Source: JANPEF01 sp031413115 (GTDB lineage: Bacteria > Eisenbacteria > RBG-16-71-46 > DASYSL01). From it: a DNA stretch of 31,627 bases. This document shows positions 15,036-24,490 of this stretch, piece after piece. A program made the translations under genes and the position numbers. The first letter of the stretch is position 1. Every line of letters begins with the position of its first letter. The stretch lies in assembly GCA_031413115.1 (NCBI GenBank), contig JANOEH010000018.1, positions 1 to 31,627 of the forward strand. Direction: 5' to 3'. Below the pieces are notes generated by a model that had not been told where the DNA came from, searched no databases, and saw only the letters and a program-made list of their open reading frames with translations.

Positions 15036-16040
15036 CTAGATCTCCATGATCAATCGACCGTCGTGCCACGCGAGGGCGATCTTGTTCTCGCTGCCCACGT
15101 CACTGATGTACTGCCGCATGTTCGCGCCTCGACCCTCGCCCACCGCCTCCAACTCGTCGAACAAACGCTTGCGCGACCAGCCTTCGATCGATGCCTGGAC
15201 GACCAGCCACTTGCAACTGCCGGGCCGGCATGGATTCGAGTCCGGACGAGATCCCTGTACTGCTCTCGTCGCCGGAGACGTCGCTGGAAGCGTCCGTTCC
15301 ACCTGCGGCAGGGTCGCCGCTCCCGGCCGCGGACCCATACCCGACACCACAAACCCGAGTGCCTCGATCCGCACGCGCACGGAGGCGCCCAGCGCGCGAT
15401 CCACGTTTCGAGTGATCACCATGCGATCGAAACGGTGGTCGTCCGGGCGTCCAGCGGAGCCACCGATGAGCGGATGAAAGCAGTCGATGAAATTCTTCAC
15501 GCGTCCCGCAGCGATATCGCCGAGGTTGAGTCCGTCGTGCGCGAAGTCGAGCCACAAGTTCGCCCGCTGCGGCACCGTTCCCGGATGAGTCGCGCTGCGA
15601 AGGTCCCACGCCCACGCATGAACGGCCTCGTCCCTCGCCGAGTGCGGGAGCGGACCGTGGTAGCCAGCGTCGAGCAGCCCGCCGGACTCCGGCTCCCCGG
15701 GGTCAGCGGAATCATCGAACCGGATCCAGCAACCGGCCGCTTCATCTCGACCCGCTGCGCGCTTCGTCGCATCCCACCACTCGATCTTGTTCCGTCGACC
15801 GTCGAACCAGCCGCGACCGTTCACGATCGCCGAGAACAGCGGCTCGCACAGGTTGTCCACGTCGAGCGGCATGCCGTTCGGCGCGAGCGTCGGAAGTACG
15901 AACTCCAGGCGGACTCCCCGTGTCGTGTTCGTCCCAGCGGGCTTCGGTACGGCCGCCGCCAGGAGCGCCTTCCACGGCTTCTCGCCCGCCGTCGCAAAGG
16001 TTGCGGGCCGCCCTGCGACCCAGATCTCGTGCGTCCTCAT
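15036..16040 (-). CDS. Putative protein with two tandem RusA-like domains
   Basis: By eye, this 334-residue protein contains two copies of the RusA Holliday-junction resolvase fold. Copy 1 (residues ~5-108) opens with EIWVAGRPATF and has MPLDVDNLCEPLFSAI then GWFDGRRNKIEWWDATK. This matches E. coli RusA RDLDNLQKAAFDAL and FWLDDAQVVDYRVVK, keeping both DxD aspartates (60, 62) but with Lys76 replaced by Glu66 and the second Asp of DD by Gly81. Copy 2 (~150-229) has GRVKNFIDCF and RPDDHRFDRMVITRN ending VRVRIEALG, keeping the lysine (172) and DD (190/191) but lacking DxDN. A linker and a ~65-residue C-terminal domain follow. The start ATG overlaps the upstream small gene in ATGA. Function is unproven; a DNA-structure-specific nuclease or a degenerate derivative is likely. 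Confidence 0.6.
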   Translation of the reverse strand: MRTHEIWVAGRPATFATAGEKPWKALLAAAVPKPAGTNTTRGVRLEFVLPTLAPNGMPLDVDNLCEPLFSAIVNGRGWFDGRRNKIEWWDATKRAAGRDEAAGCWIRFDDSADPGEPESGGLLDAGYHGPLPHSARDEAVHAWAWDLRSATHPGTVPQRANLWLDFAHDGLNLGDIAAGRVKNFIDCFHPLIGGSAGRPDDHRFDRMVITRNVDRALGASVRVRIEALGFVVSGMGPRPGAATLPQVERTLPATSPATRAVQGSRPDSNPCRPGSCKWLVVQASIEGWSRKRLFDELEAVGEGRGANMRQYISDVGSENKIALAWHDGRLIMEI

Positions 16041-16336
16041 CAGCGATGCCTCCCCTCGTCAGCCGCCTTCACCCACTCCACCCGCGGCTCATCGCGATCG
16101 AGCCCCAGCACCGTCTCCAGTCGATCCCACAGGTCCCACGAACGCGGCTCGTCGCGGTAGCGCGCGCCGACGAAGCCACGCGCGCGCAGCTCGGACTCGA
16201 ACCGACGGGCGACCGACGGCGACAGCACACGCGGCAGCACGGCGACGCGTACCTCATCCCCACCACGCTCCACCAGCACCGTCTCCACGGCCGCCAGCGC
16301 CTCGAGCAACTGCCCCTCGTCCTCCGCCTTCCCCAC
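16040..16336 (-). CDS. Small hypothetical protein, partner of the RusA-like gene
   Basis: This protein of about 98 residues is helical, acidic/basic mixed, without membrane segments or a motif I recognise. It includes EGQLLEALAAVETVLVERGG, then VARRFESELRARGF and SWDLWDRLETVLGLDRDEPR. The frame is open back to an ATG at 16372, but that codon lies in the loop of the ribosomal terminator. I prefer the GTG at 16336, which has GGGGGAGG about 6 bases upstream. Its TGA overlaps the ATG of the RusA-like gene, so the two products may act together. No separate promoter is obvious, so expression may come from read-through. Confidence 0.6.
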   Translation of the reverse strand: MGKAEDEGQLLEALAAVETVLVERGGDEVRVAVLPRVLSPSVARRFESELRARGFVGARYRDEPRSWDLWDRLETVLGLDRDEPRVEWVKAADEGRHR

Positions 16337-16357
16337 TCCCACCTCCCCCAATTGAAA

Positions 16358-16387
16358 TCGCCCCGGGAGCATGAGCCCCCGGGGCGA
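16358..16387 (-). terminator. Intrinsic terminator of the ribosomal operon
   Basis: A 10-bp perfect stem TCGCCCCGGG/CCCGGGGCGA has a 10-base loop. It lies 75 bases beyond the rplQ stop and is followed on the minus strand by TTTCAATTG. It separates rplQ from the RusA-like pair. Confidence 0.75.
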
Positions 16388-16462
16388 CCATTCTTGAACG
16401 ACGTGTTATCTCTTGCCGAACATCAGGTTACAGCCGCGAGGCCCGACCCGGCACGACGGCGA

Positions 16463-17110
16463 CTACTCGCCGCCCTTCTTCGTCCGCGTCAGCTTCTGGC
16501 CGCCCTTGCCGGCGCCACCCGGACCGGCCTTCTTGCCGCCCCGGCCCGGCTTCGCCGGACCAGCACCCGCGGCAGCCTTCTTCGGAGCGGCCTTGCCCTT
16601 GCCCTTCGCCTTCGGCTTGTCGTCACCCTCGGCACCCTCGGCGGCTTCCTCGGCGTCGGCGGCGGCCTTTGCCTTCTTGCCGCCCTCCGCCTTCGCCAGG
16701 TCCTTCGCCTCGGCGGCCTCGATGCGCCGCTTGCGGTCGTCGGCCTTCTGCGCCTCGGACTTCACCAGCTCGAACACGGCGATCTCGCCGGCGTCGCCGA
16801 GGCGACGGCCCTTGCGGATGATGCGCGTGTAACCGCCGGCGCGCTCCTTGTACCAGGGAGCGATGGTGTCGAAAAGCTTCTTCGTCGCGTCCTCGTCGAA
16901 CAGGTACGAATCGACGTGACGACGCGCGGACAGGTCACCGCGCTTGGCGAACGTGATCATGCGCTCGGCCACGCGCCGCGCTTCCTTTGCCTTCGCGACC
17001 GTGGTCTCGATCCGCTCGTGCAAAAAGAGCGACGTGACCAGGTTGCGCAGGAGGGCGCGACGATGCTCGTGGGTGCGCGACAGTTTTCGGAACGATACGC
17101 GATGACGCAT
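16463..17110 (-). CDS. rplQ: Ribosomal protein bL17 with a long C-terminal extension
   Basis: This 50S protein sits near the tunnel exit. The core (residues 1 to ~118: MRHRVSFRKLSRTHEHRRALLRN, AGGYTRIIRKGRRLGDAGE) is a normal bL17. It is followed by about 95 residues rich in Ala, Lys, Gly and Glu (for example KAKGKGKAAPKKAAAG) ending KLTRTKKGGE, so at 215 residues it is much longer than the usual ~120-130. Such tails are seen in scattered phyla and may contact rRNA. It is the last gene of the alpha operon, 9 bases after rpoA, and its terminator follows. Confidence 0.96.
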   Translation of the reverse strand: MRHRVSFRKLSRTHEHRRALLRNLVTSLFLHERIETTVAKAKEARRVAERMITFAKRGDLSARRHVDSYLFDEDATKKLFDTIAPWYKERAGGYTRIIRKGRRLGDAGEIAVFELVKSEAQKADDRKRRIEAAEAKDLAKAEGGKKAKAAADAEEAAEGAEGDDKPKAKGKGKAAPKKAAAGAGPAKPGRGGKKAGPGGAGKGGQKLTRTKKGGE

Positions 17111-17119
17111 GGCTGTTCC

Positions 17120-18175
17120 TTAGAACGTGTCCTCGCCGGAATCCGGCGAGTACGACGTGGTCTGAGGCTCGGCCGGCGCCTCTGCGGCGGGCCGAGCGCT
17201 GCGCCCCGAGTAGTAGGTGCCGACGTCCATGCCGAGTCCCAGGCCCATGTCCGTGAGGACGTCCTGGATCTCCTTCAGGGACTTGCGACCGAAGTTGCGG
17301 TACTTGAGCATCTCGGGCTCGGACTTCTGCACGAGATCGCCGATCGACTTGATGTCGGCCTGACGCAGGCAGTTCGACGAGCGCACGGACAGTTCGAGCT
17401 CCTCGACGGAGCGATCGAGCTTCTCGCGCATCTTCATCTTCACCTCGTCGACGACATCCTCCTGCTCCTCCTCGATCTCCTCCTGGAAGTCGACGAAGAG
17501 GGCGAAGTGGGTCGCGAGGATCTTTGCCGACACCGACAGCGCGTCATTGGGATGGATCGAGCCATCGGTCCACACCTCGAGCGTCAGCTTGTCGTAGTCG
17601 ATGCGCTGACCGATGCGGGTGTTCTCGACGTTGTAGTTGACCTTGAGCACCGGCGAGAACAGCGCGTCGATCGGGATGGTGCCGATCGGGCGGTCCTGCG
17701 TCGTGTGCTGGTCGGCTGCCACGTAGCCGCGACCGCCGTCGATCTCGACCTCCATGCGCAGGTCACCGTCCTTGTTCACGTTGGCGATCAGCAGGTCGGG
17801 GTTCAGGATCTCGACATCGGCGTCGATCTTGAGGTCACCGGCCTTCACCGCACCCTTGCCCGTGAGCGTGAACTCGCCCTTCTTGGGTCCGTCGCCCATC
17901 AGCCGGAAGCGCATCTGCTTCAGGTTGAGGATGACCTCGGTCGTGTCCTCGATGACACCGGACAGGCTCGAGAATTCGTGCAACGCTCCCTCGATCCGCA
18001 CCGCGGTCACCGCGGCGCCCTGGAGCGACGACAGCAGTACGCGACGCAGGGCGTTCCCCAGGGTGAGGCCGAAGCCGCGTTCCAGGGGCTCGATCGTGAA
18101 GCGACCATAGCGGTCGTTCGAAACCGCTTCGTCGATGACGGCCTTCTTCGGCATCTGCAGGCTCTTCCACTTCAT
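17120..18175 (-). CDS. rpoA: RNA polymerase alpha subunit
   Basis: This 351-residue subunit nucleates core RNA polymerase assembly and contacts activators and UP elements. The N-terminal domain has GFGLTLGNALRRVLLSSL and VEIDGGRGYVAAD; an acidic linker (EEIEEEQEDVVDEV) leads to the C-terminal domain with the helix-hairpin-helix NFGRKSLKEIQDVLTDMGL. A short acidic tail ends SGEDTF. The start MKWKSLQMPK is family-typical and has GGAGGC upstream. Its position between rpsD and rplQ is standard. Confidence 0.98.
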   Translation of the reverse strand: MKWKSLQMPKKAVIDEAVSNDRYGRFTIEPLERGFGLTLGNALRRVLLSSLQGAAVTAVRIEGALHEFSSLSGVIEDTTEVILNLKQMRFRLMGDGPKKGEFTLTGKGAVKAGDLKIDADVEILNPDLLIANVNKDGDLRMEVEIDGGRGYVAADQHTTQDRPIGTIPIDALFSPVLKVNYNVENTRIGQRIDYDKLTLEVWTDGSIHPNDALSVSAKILATHFALFVDFQEEIEEEQEDVVDEVKMKMREKLDRSVEELELSVRSSNCLRQADIKSIGDLVQKSEPEMLKYRNFGRKSLKEIQDVLTDMGLGLGMDVGTYYSGRSARPAAEAPAEPQTTSYSPDSGEDTF

Positions 18176-18215
18176 GACGATTCCGCCTCCTTGAGAAGCG
18201 TCCGCCCTCGGACGA

Positions 18216-18845
18216 CTACTTCGAGTAGAGCTCGACGATGAGCTGTTCGGTGACGGGCACCGGGATCGACTGGCGCGACGGCGCCATGAGCACGCGACCC
18301 TGACGGGCCTGGCTGTCGAGCTCCAGCCATTCGGGGACGCTCTGTCCCTTGCGCTTCTCCAGAGTTCCGGCGATGACGGTCAGGTCGCGCGACTTCGCGC
18401 GGATCGCGACCACGTCGCCGGGGCGGGTCACGTACGACGGGATCGAAACCTTCTTGCCGTTCACGGTGACGTGACCGTGGCGCACGATCTGTCGCGACGC
18501 CGACCGCGACGGGGCGAGCCCCAGGCGGTACAGGATGTTGTCGACGCGCATCTCGAGCATCTGCAGGAGGGTCTCGCCCGTCACGCCCTTGCTCTTCTCG
18601 GCCTTGTGGAAGTAGTTGCGGAACTGCCGCTCGAGCACGCCGTAGATGCGACGCGCCTTCTGCTTCTCGCGCAACTGCAGTCCGTAGTTCGTCTCCTTCG
18701 TGCGACGGCCCTTGCCGTGCTCGCCCGGAGCGTATCCGCGGCGCTCGATGGCGCACTTGTCGGTCAGGCAACGCTCGCCCTTGAGCATGAGCTTCACGCC
18801 TTCCCGACGGCACAACCGGCACCGCGCGTCGTGATAAACAGCCAT
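18216..18845 (-). CDS. rpsD: Ribosomal protein uS4, zinc-binding form
   Basis: This 30S assembly protein (209 residues) binds the 16S five-way junction and in many bacteria represses its own operon. The N terminus has a complete zinc knuckle (CRLC...CLTDKC, Cys9/12/26/31), the C+ form. The S4 RNA-binding domain is RVDNILYRLGLAPSRSASRQIV through HVTVNGKKVSIPSY, and the protein ends VTEQLIVELYSK. It starts at an ATG with AGGAGG upstream. Confidence 0.98.
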   Translation of the reverse strand: MAVYHDARCRLCRREGVKLMLKGERCLTDKCAIERRGYAPGEHGKGRRTKETNYGLQLREKQKARRIYGVLERQFRNYFHKAEKSKGVTGETLLQMLEMRVDNILYRLGLAPSRSASRQIVRHGHVTVNGKKVSIPSYVTRPGDVVAIRAKSRDLTVIAGTLEKRKGQSVPEWLELDSQARQGRVLMAPSRQSIPVPVTEQLIVELYSK

Positions 18846-18854
18846 GAAATCCTC

Positions 18855-19241
18855 CTAGACGCGCCGGCGCTTCGGCGGCCGGCAACCGTTGTGCGGAATG
18901 GGAGTCACGTCCTTGATGGCCGCGATCTCGAGGCCCGCGGCCTGGAGCGAGCGAATCGCCGCTTCCCGGCCGGCACCCGGACCCTTCACCCACACCTCGA
19001 CGCGCTTGAGCCCGAGATCCTTCGCCTCGCGCGCCGCCGCCTCGGCAGCGACCTGCGCCGCGAACGGGGTGCTCTTGCGGGATCCCTTGAACCCGGCCTT
19101 GCCGGACGAAGCCCACGAGATGACGTTCCCGTCGGTGTCGGTGATGGTCACGATGGTGTTGTTGAAGGAGGCGCGCACGTGGGCCACGCCCGTGCTCGGC
19201 ACCCGCCGGTCCTTCTTTCGAGCCTTCTTGACTTCAGCCAC
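18855..19241 (-). CDS. rpsK: Ribosomal protein uS11
   Basis: This 128-residue 30S platform protein has the conserved GVAHVRASFNNTIVTITD, SSGKAGFKGSRKSTPFAAQ and C-terminal DVTPIPHNGCRPPKRRRV. The start is a GTG (19241-19239) with GGAGGC upstream. It sits between rpsM and rpsD as in most bacteria. Confidence 0.98.
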   Translation of the reverse strand: MAEVKKARKKDRRVPSTGVAHVRASFNNTIVTITDTDGNVISWASSGKAGFKGSRKSTPFAAQVAAEAAAREAKDLGLKRVEVWVKGPGAGREAAIRSLQAAGLEIAAIKDVTPIPHNGCRPPKRRRV

Positions 19242-19256
19242 GGATGCCTCCTGTCA

Positions 19257-19646
19257 TTACTTCTTCCCGCCGCGAGCGACCTTCTTGGCGGCGGCAGTCG
19301 TCTTCTTCGGGCCCTTGCGGGTCCGCGCGTTCGTCTTGGTGCGCTGTCCCCGGACGGGCAATCCGCGGCGATGCCGCAGGCCCCGGTACGCGCCGATGTC
19401 CATGAGTCGCTTGATGTTCATCGCGACTTCGGTCCGGAGCGCGCCTTCAACCTTGAACTCGCGCTCGATGACGTTACGGAGCTTGGCGCTGTCCTCCTCG
19501 GACAGGTTCTTGACCCGCACGTCCGCGTTCACGCCCGTCATGGCGAGGATCTTCCGCGCCGAAGTCGGTCCGATTCCGAAGATGTAGGTCAACGCCACTA
19601 CCACCCGCTTCTCGGCGGGCAGGTCGACACCGGCGATACGAGCCAA
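19257..19646 (-). CDS. rpsM: Ribosomal protein uS13
   Basis: This 129-residue 30S head protein contacts the P-site tRNA and the inter-subunit bridge. It contains MARIAGVDLPAEKRVVVALT, YIFGIGPTSARKIL, IGAYRGLRHRRGLPVRGQRT and a basic tail of TTAAAKKVARGGKK that is slightly longer than usual. The start is a TTG (19646-19644) behind GGAGAGGGA; no ATG or GTG is available at the conserved N terminus. Confidence 0.98.
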   Translation of the reverse strand: MARIAGVDLPAEKRVVVALTYIFGIGPTSARKILAMTGVNADVRVKNLSEEDSAKLRNVIEREFKVEGALRTEVAMNIKRLMDIGAYRGLRHRRGLPVRGQRTKTNARTRKGPKKTTAAAKKVARGGKK

Positions 19647-19658
19647 CTTCCCTCTCCT

Positions 19659-19775
19659 TTACTTCTGCCGCTGCTTGTGGCGCGGGTTGCGGCTGCAGAT
19701 GACCCGGATGACGCCCTTGCGTCGGACCACCTTGCAGTTCTCACAGATCTTCTTCACCGACGAACGAACCTTCAT
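19659..19775 (-). CDS. rpmJ: Ribosomal protein bL36, zinc-binding form
   Basis: The 38-residue peptide reads MKVRSSVKKICENCKVVR and continues to ICSRNPRHKQRQK. It keeps the zinc ligands Cys11, Cys14, Cys27 and His33 of the C+ form. It lies between infA and rpsM, the standard place in many phyla. Confidence 0.96.
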   Translation of the reverse strand: MKVRSSVKKICENCKVVRRKGVIRVICSRNPRHKQRQK

Positions 19776-19848
19776 GGCGTTTCCACTCCTCGCACTCTTC
19801 GCACACTCGGGCGCAGCCCCGCCCCGGGGTACCGCTCGCGACGATCCG

Positions 19849-20067
19849 CTACTTGTAGCGGTAGATGATGCGGCCGCGGGTCAGGTCGTACGGAGACAGC
19901 TCGATGGTCACCTTGTCCCCGGGGAGGATGCGGATGAAGTGCATGCGCATCTTTCCGGAGATATGGGCGAGCACCTGGTGACCGTTCTCCAGCTTCACGC
20001 GGAACATCGCGTTGGGCAGGGGTTCGACCACCGTTCCCTCGACCTGGACACCTTCTTCTTTCGCCAC
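19849..20067 (-). CDS. infA: Translation initiation factor IF-1
   Basis: This 72-residue OB-fold factor binds the 30S A site during initiation. The sequence is canonical: MAKEEGVQVEGTVVEPLPNA, FRVKLENGHQVLAHISGKMR and ELSPYDLTRGRIIYRYK. It starts at GTG (20067-20065). It follows map by 19 bases, and 73 non-coding bases separate it from rpmJ. Confidence 0.98.
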   Translation of the reverse strand: MAKEEGVQVEGTVVEPLPNAMFRVKLENGHQVLAHISGKMRMHFIRILPGDKVTIELSPYDLTRGRIIYRYK

Positions 20068-20086
20068 GCGCGATGAATCTCCCGGA

Positions 20087-20848
20087 CTACACGGAGCGCG
20101 GACTCGTCGAGAGGATCTCGGGAGTCTCCCGCCCCACCGCGATGGTGTGCTCGAAGTGCGCGCTGCGGCGCCCGTCGCGTGTCACCACCGTCCATCCGTC
20201 GCCCTTCGTGAAGACCTCGGGGCGACCTGCGTTGACCATGGGTTCGATGGCGAGCACCTGGCCGACGGACAACTTGAGACCCTTTCCCGCCCGCCCGTAG
20301 TTGGGCACCTGCGGGTCCTCGTGCAACTGGCGACCGATGCCGTGTCCCACCAGGTCGCGAACGACCGTGAACCCGGCGGCCTCGACGTGATTCTGCACGG
20401 CGTTGCCGATGTCGCCGATCCGGTTGCCCTCGACGGCCTGCGCGATCCCGGCCAGCAGGGACTCGCGCGTGACGTCGAGGAGGCGCTGCGCCTCGGCGTC
20501 GATCTTCCCCACGGGGAAGGTCCGCGCCGAGTCGCCGTACCAACCGTCGAGGATCACGCCCATGTCGCAGCCGATGATGTCGCCGTCGGCCAGGACCGTT
20601 CCCTTGTCGGGAATGCCATGGACGACCACGTCGTTCACCGACACGCACAGGGTCGCGGTGTAACCGCGGTACCCCTTGAACGCCGGCAGCGCGCCACGGG
20701 CGCGCACGAACTCCTCGGCCGCGCGGTCGAGATCGAGCGTCGAAACGCCCGCCGCGACCAGCGTCTCGAGATGATCCAGACAGTCGGCCACCATGCGCGC
20801 GGCTTCCCGGATCTTCCCGACCTCCTCGGGGCTGCGCAGGTGGATCAC
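20087..20848 (-). CDS. map: Methionine aminopeptidase, type I
   Basis: This enzyme removes the N-terminal methionine from nascent proteins. The 253-residue pita-bread fold has the expected residues: His77 (VVVHGIP), Asp95 and Asp106 (CDMGVILDGWYGDSART), His169 (GHGIGRQLHEDP), Glu202 (AIEPMV) and Glu233 (AHFEHTI). The start is a GTG whose last bases form the stop of adk (GTGA), so it is translationally coupled to adenylate kinase. Confidence 0.98.
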   Translation of the reverse strand: MIHLRSPEEVGKIREAARMVADCLDHLETLVAAGVSTLDLDRAAEEFVRARGALPAFKGYRGYTATLCVSVNDVVVHGIPDKGTVLADGDIIGCDMGVILDGWYGDSARTFPVGKIDAEAQRLLDVTRESLLAGIAQAVEGNRIGDIGNAVQNHVEAAGFTVVRDLVGHGIGRQLHEDPQVPNYGRAGKGLKLSVGQVLAIEPMVNAGRPEVFTKGDGWTVVTRDGRRSAHFEHTIAVGRETPEILSTSPRSV

Positions 20849-21516
20849 GCGCCCGCCCCTTCCTTCGTCGCGCCCGCCAGCGCGTCCATCACCCGCGCCG
20901 TCACGTCGTCCAGGTCACCCAGCCCCTCGACCTCGCGCAGCCGGCCGTCGCGGCGGTAGTAATCCGCCAGCGGGGCCGTCTCGGCGTGGAATACCTCGAT
21001 CCGCTTGCGGATCTTCTCCACGTCGTCGTCGACGCGATGAATCAGCGTCGCCTCCGGGTGCTCGTCGCAGTGCACCCCGTCATGCGGCGGCGCACCCGCC
21101 GGGTTGTACGTCCGGTGGCACACCGGGCACTCGAGTCGCGTCGACAACCGCGCCACGACCTGCTCCGTCGGCGCCACCAGGTTCACCACGCGATCGAGCG
21201 GCGTGCCCGCGCGAGCGAGCATGGCGTCGAGCGCTTCGGCCTGCGCGGTCGTCCGCGGAAACCCGTCGAGGATGAACCCCCGCGCGCAGTCGGCAGCGCG
21301 CAGCCGTTCCTCGACGATCCCGATCACGACCGCGTCGGGCACCAGCAGCCCGGCGTCCATCCGCTCCTTCGCGGCCTTCCCCAGCGGAGTGCCGTTCTTC
21401 ACGGCCTCGCGCAGGATCTCGCCGGTGGCGACCTGCGGGATGGCGAAGCGCTCGACGAGCCGACGGCCCTGCGTGCCCTTCCCCGCTCCCGGAACCCCGA
21501 GCAGCACCAGACGCAA
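20845..21516 (-). CDS. adk: Adenylate kinase
   Basis: This enzyme interconverts ATP + AMP and 2 ADP. The 223-residue long form has the P-loop GVPGAGKGT (7-15), the AMP-site segments ATGEILREAV and GFILDGFPRT, and an LID domain with CPVC and HCDEH cysteines that probably bind zinc. The start is a TTG (21516-21514) with GGAGGAA at good spacing. It stands 25 bases after secY and overlaps map by 4 bases. Confidence 0.97.
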   Translation of the reverse strand: MRLVLLGVPGAGKGTQGRRLVERFAIPQVATGEILREAVKNGTPLGKAAKERMDAGLLVPDAVVIGIVEERLRAADCARGFILDGFPRTTAQAEALDAMLARAGTPLDRVVNLVAPTEQVVARLSTRLECPVCHRTYNPAGAPPHDGVHCDEHPEATLIHRVDDDVEKIRKRIEVFHAETAPLADYYRRDGRLREVEGLGDLDDVTARVMDALAGATKEGAGA

Positions 21517-21541
21517 TGCGTGTTCCTCCGTCGTCCCGGGC

Positions 21542-22864
<1,323 letters not shown>

Positions 22865-22890
22865 CCGTCCTCTCCGCGCCCGCCGCGAGG

Positions 22891-23376
22891 CTAGGCGCCG
22901 ACTCCGGGCAGTTCGACCTTGCCGCCGGCCTCGGTCACCTTGGCGACCGCCGACTCGCTCGCAGCGTCCAGGCGCACCGTGAGAGCGACCTTCAGGTCGC
23001 CGTCGGCGAGCAGCTTGATCGGACGCTTCGCGTTCTTGATCAGGTTCATCTCGATCAGCAGTTCCTTGGTCACCACCGTCCCCGCCGCGAGCCCGGCCAG
23101 CCGCTCGATGGCGACCACCTGGAACGACACGCGGTGATGGTTGGTGAACCCGCGCTTGGGCAAGCGGCGCTGCAGCGGCATCTGGCCGCCTTCGAACCAG
23201 CGATGGATGCGGCCGCCCGAGCGGGCCTTCTGGCCCTTGTGACCACGTCCGGCCGTGCCACCGAGGCCCGTCGCGGCGCCCTTTCCGCGGCGCTTGTTCC
23301 TGTGCACCGCGCCTTCGGCGTGATGCAGGTCTCCGAGCTTCTTGGCGACTTCACCCTCGATCTTGCGCGGCGTCAT
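22891..23376 (-). CDS. rplO: Ribosomal protein uL15
   Basis: This is a 161-residue 50S assembly protein. The glycine-rich arginine N-terminal arm (RRGKGAATGLGGTAGRGHKG, KARSGGRIHRWFEGGQMPLQ) and the C-terminal domain ending VTEAGGKVELPGVGA are typical. Its ATG overlaps the rpmD stop. Confidence 0.97.
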   Translation of the reverse strand: MTPRKIEGEVAKKLGDLHHAEGAVHRNKRRGKGAATGLGGTAGRGHKGQKARSGGRIHRWFEGGQMPLQRRLPKRGFTNHHRVSFQVVAIERLAGLAAGTVVTKELLIEMNLIKNAKRPIKLLADGDLKVALTVRLDAASESAVAKVTEAGGKVELPGVGA

Positions 23377-23561
23377 GCCTTCACCTCTTCCACCTTCAGC
23401 AGGTGGACGATCTTGGCGATCATGCCGCGGATCTGCGGCGTGTCCACCTTGACCACGGAGTGATTCAGCTTGCGGATGCCGAGCGCGGCCACGGTTCCCC
23501 GGACATCGGCCGTGGTCTTGGCAACGCTGCGCACCAGCGTGATCTTCAGGCTAAGCGGCAT
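23373..23561 (-). CDS. rpmD: Ribosomal protein uL30
   Basis: The 62-residue protein has LKITLVRSVAKTTADVRGTV and LGIRKLNHSVVKVDTPQIRG, the standard short bacterial form. Its ATG lies inside the rpsE coding region, an 11-base overlap, and its stop overlaps the rplO start. Confidence 0.96.
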   Translation of the reverse strand: MPLSLKITLVRSVAKTTADVRGTVAALGIRKLNHSVVKVDTPQIRGMIAKIVHLLKVEEVKA

Positions 23562-24075
23562 CGGTCGTCCTCCGTCCCAGCAGCTCGGCGACGGTGAAGC
23601 CGCGGGCCTGCGCCACGTCCGACGCCTTGCGCAGCTGGCGCAGCCCGTCGACGGTGGCCTTCGTGATGTTGTGCGAGTTCGACGAGCCCAGCGACTTGGT
23701 GAGCACGTCGTGCACGCCCGCCGCCTCGAGGATGGCGCGCACGGCGCCGCCGGCGATGACGCCGGTGCCGCTCGAAGCGGGCTTGAGCAGCACGCGACCC
23801 GCACCGAAATGACCCAGCACGACGTGCGGGATCGTTCCCTTGATCAACGGAATCAGGAACATGTTCTTCTTCGCCGTCTCGCCCGCCTTGCGGATGGCGT
23901 CGGCCACTTCATTCGCCTTGCCCAGGCCCACGCCCACGCGACCGTTCTGGTCGCCCATGGCGACGATCGCGTTGAACGAGAACCGCCGGCCGCCCTTGAC
24001 CACCTTGGCGACGCGGTTCACGTGGATCACGCGCTCGACGAACTCGGACTTCGGTGCGGATTCAACAGGACGCAC
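23551..24075 (-). CDS. rpsE: Ribosomal protein uS5
   Basis: This 174-residue 30S protein contributes to decoding fidelity and mRNA entry. It contains ERVIHVNRVAKVVKGGRRFS, VGVGLGKANEVADAIRKA and SLGSSNSHNITKATVDGLRQL. The start is a GTG (24075-24073) with GAGGAG upstream. The C terminus runs 11 bases into rpmD. Confidence 0.97.
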   Translation of the reverse strand: MRPVESAPKSEFVERVIHVNRVAKVVKGGRRFSFNAIVAMGDQNGRVGVGLGKANEVADAIRKAGETAKKNMFLIPLIKGTIPHVVLGHFGAGRVLLKPASSGTGVIAGGAVRAILEAAGVHDVLTKSLGSSNSHNITKATVDGLRQLRKASDVAQARGFTVAELLGRRTTDAA

Positions 24076-24090
24076 GGTTCGCTCCTCGCT

Positions 24091-24462
24091 CTAGAATTCG
24101 AGGCCGCCCTCGCGGGCGCCCTCGGCGAGCGCCTTGACGCGCCCGTGATACAGGTAGCCGCCGCGATCGAAGCAGGCTTGCTTGATGCCAATCGCCTTCG
24201 CGCGCTCGGCGAGCACCATGCCGACCGCCTTGGCGCGACCGACCTTGCCCTTGCCGTCGCCCAGCTTCGCTGCGACTTCGGGCAGCTTGTCGTCGGCGCA
24301 GGCCAGGGTCACCCCGGCCACGTCGTCGATGAGCTGCGCGTAGATCCGATTCAGACTGCGAAACACCGAGATCCGCGGACGCTCGGCCCGACCCGCAACC
24401 TTCTTGCGGATCCGGTAGCGGCGCACCTGGCGCTTCTCTGCATTCGTCTTGTAGCGGGCCAT
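24091..24462 (-). CDS. rplR: Ribosomal protein uL18
   Basis: This 123-residue protein binds 5S rRNA. It shows RIRKKVAGRAERPRISVFRS, NRIYAQLIDDVAGVTLACA and FDRGGYLYHGRVKALAEGAR. The ATG at 24462 fits the family N terminus; the frame is open further upstream only because of overlap with rplF DNA. Confidence 0.97.
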   Translation of the reverse strand: MARYKTNAEKRQVRRYRIRKKVAGRAERPRISVFRSLNRIYAQLIDDVAGVTLACADDKLPEVAAKLGDGKGKVGRAKAVGMVLAERAKAIGIKQACFDRGGYLYHGRVKALAEGAREGGLEF

Positions 24463-24490
24463 GTTCGTTCTTCCTCCGTCCGCGCCGGGC

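Noticed and set aside
16370..16372. ATG at 16372 as start of the small RusA-partner gene
   Set aside because: It lies in the loop of the rplQ terminator hairpin and lacks a ribosome-binding site; the GTG at 16336 has a strong one.
15920..18241. 773-residue plus-strand open frame across rplQ and rpoA
   Set aside because: Antisense shadow of well-conserved ribosomal and polymerase genes; no start signal or recognisable domain.
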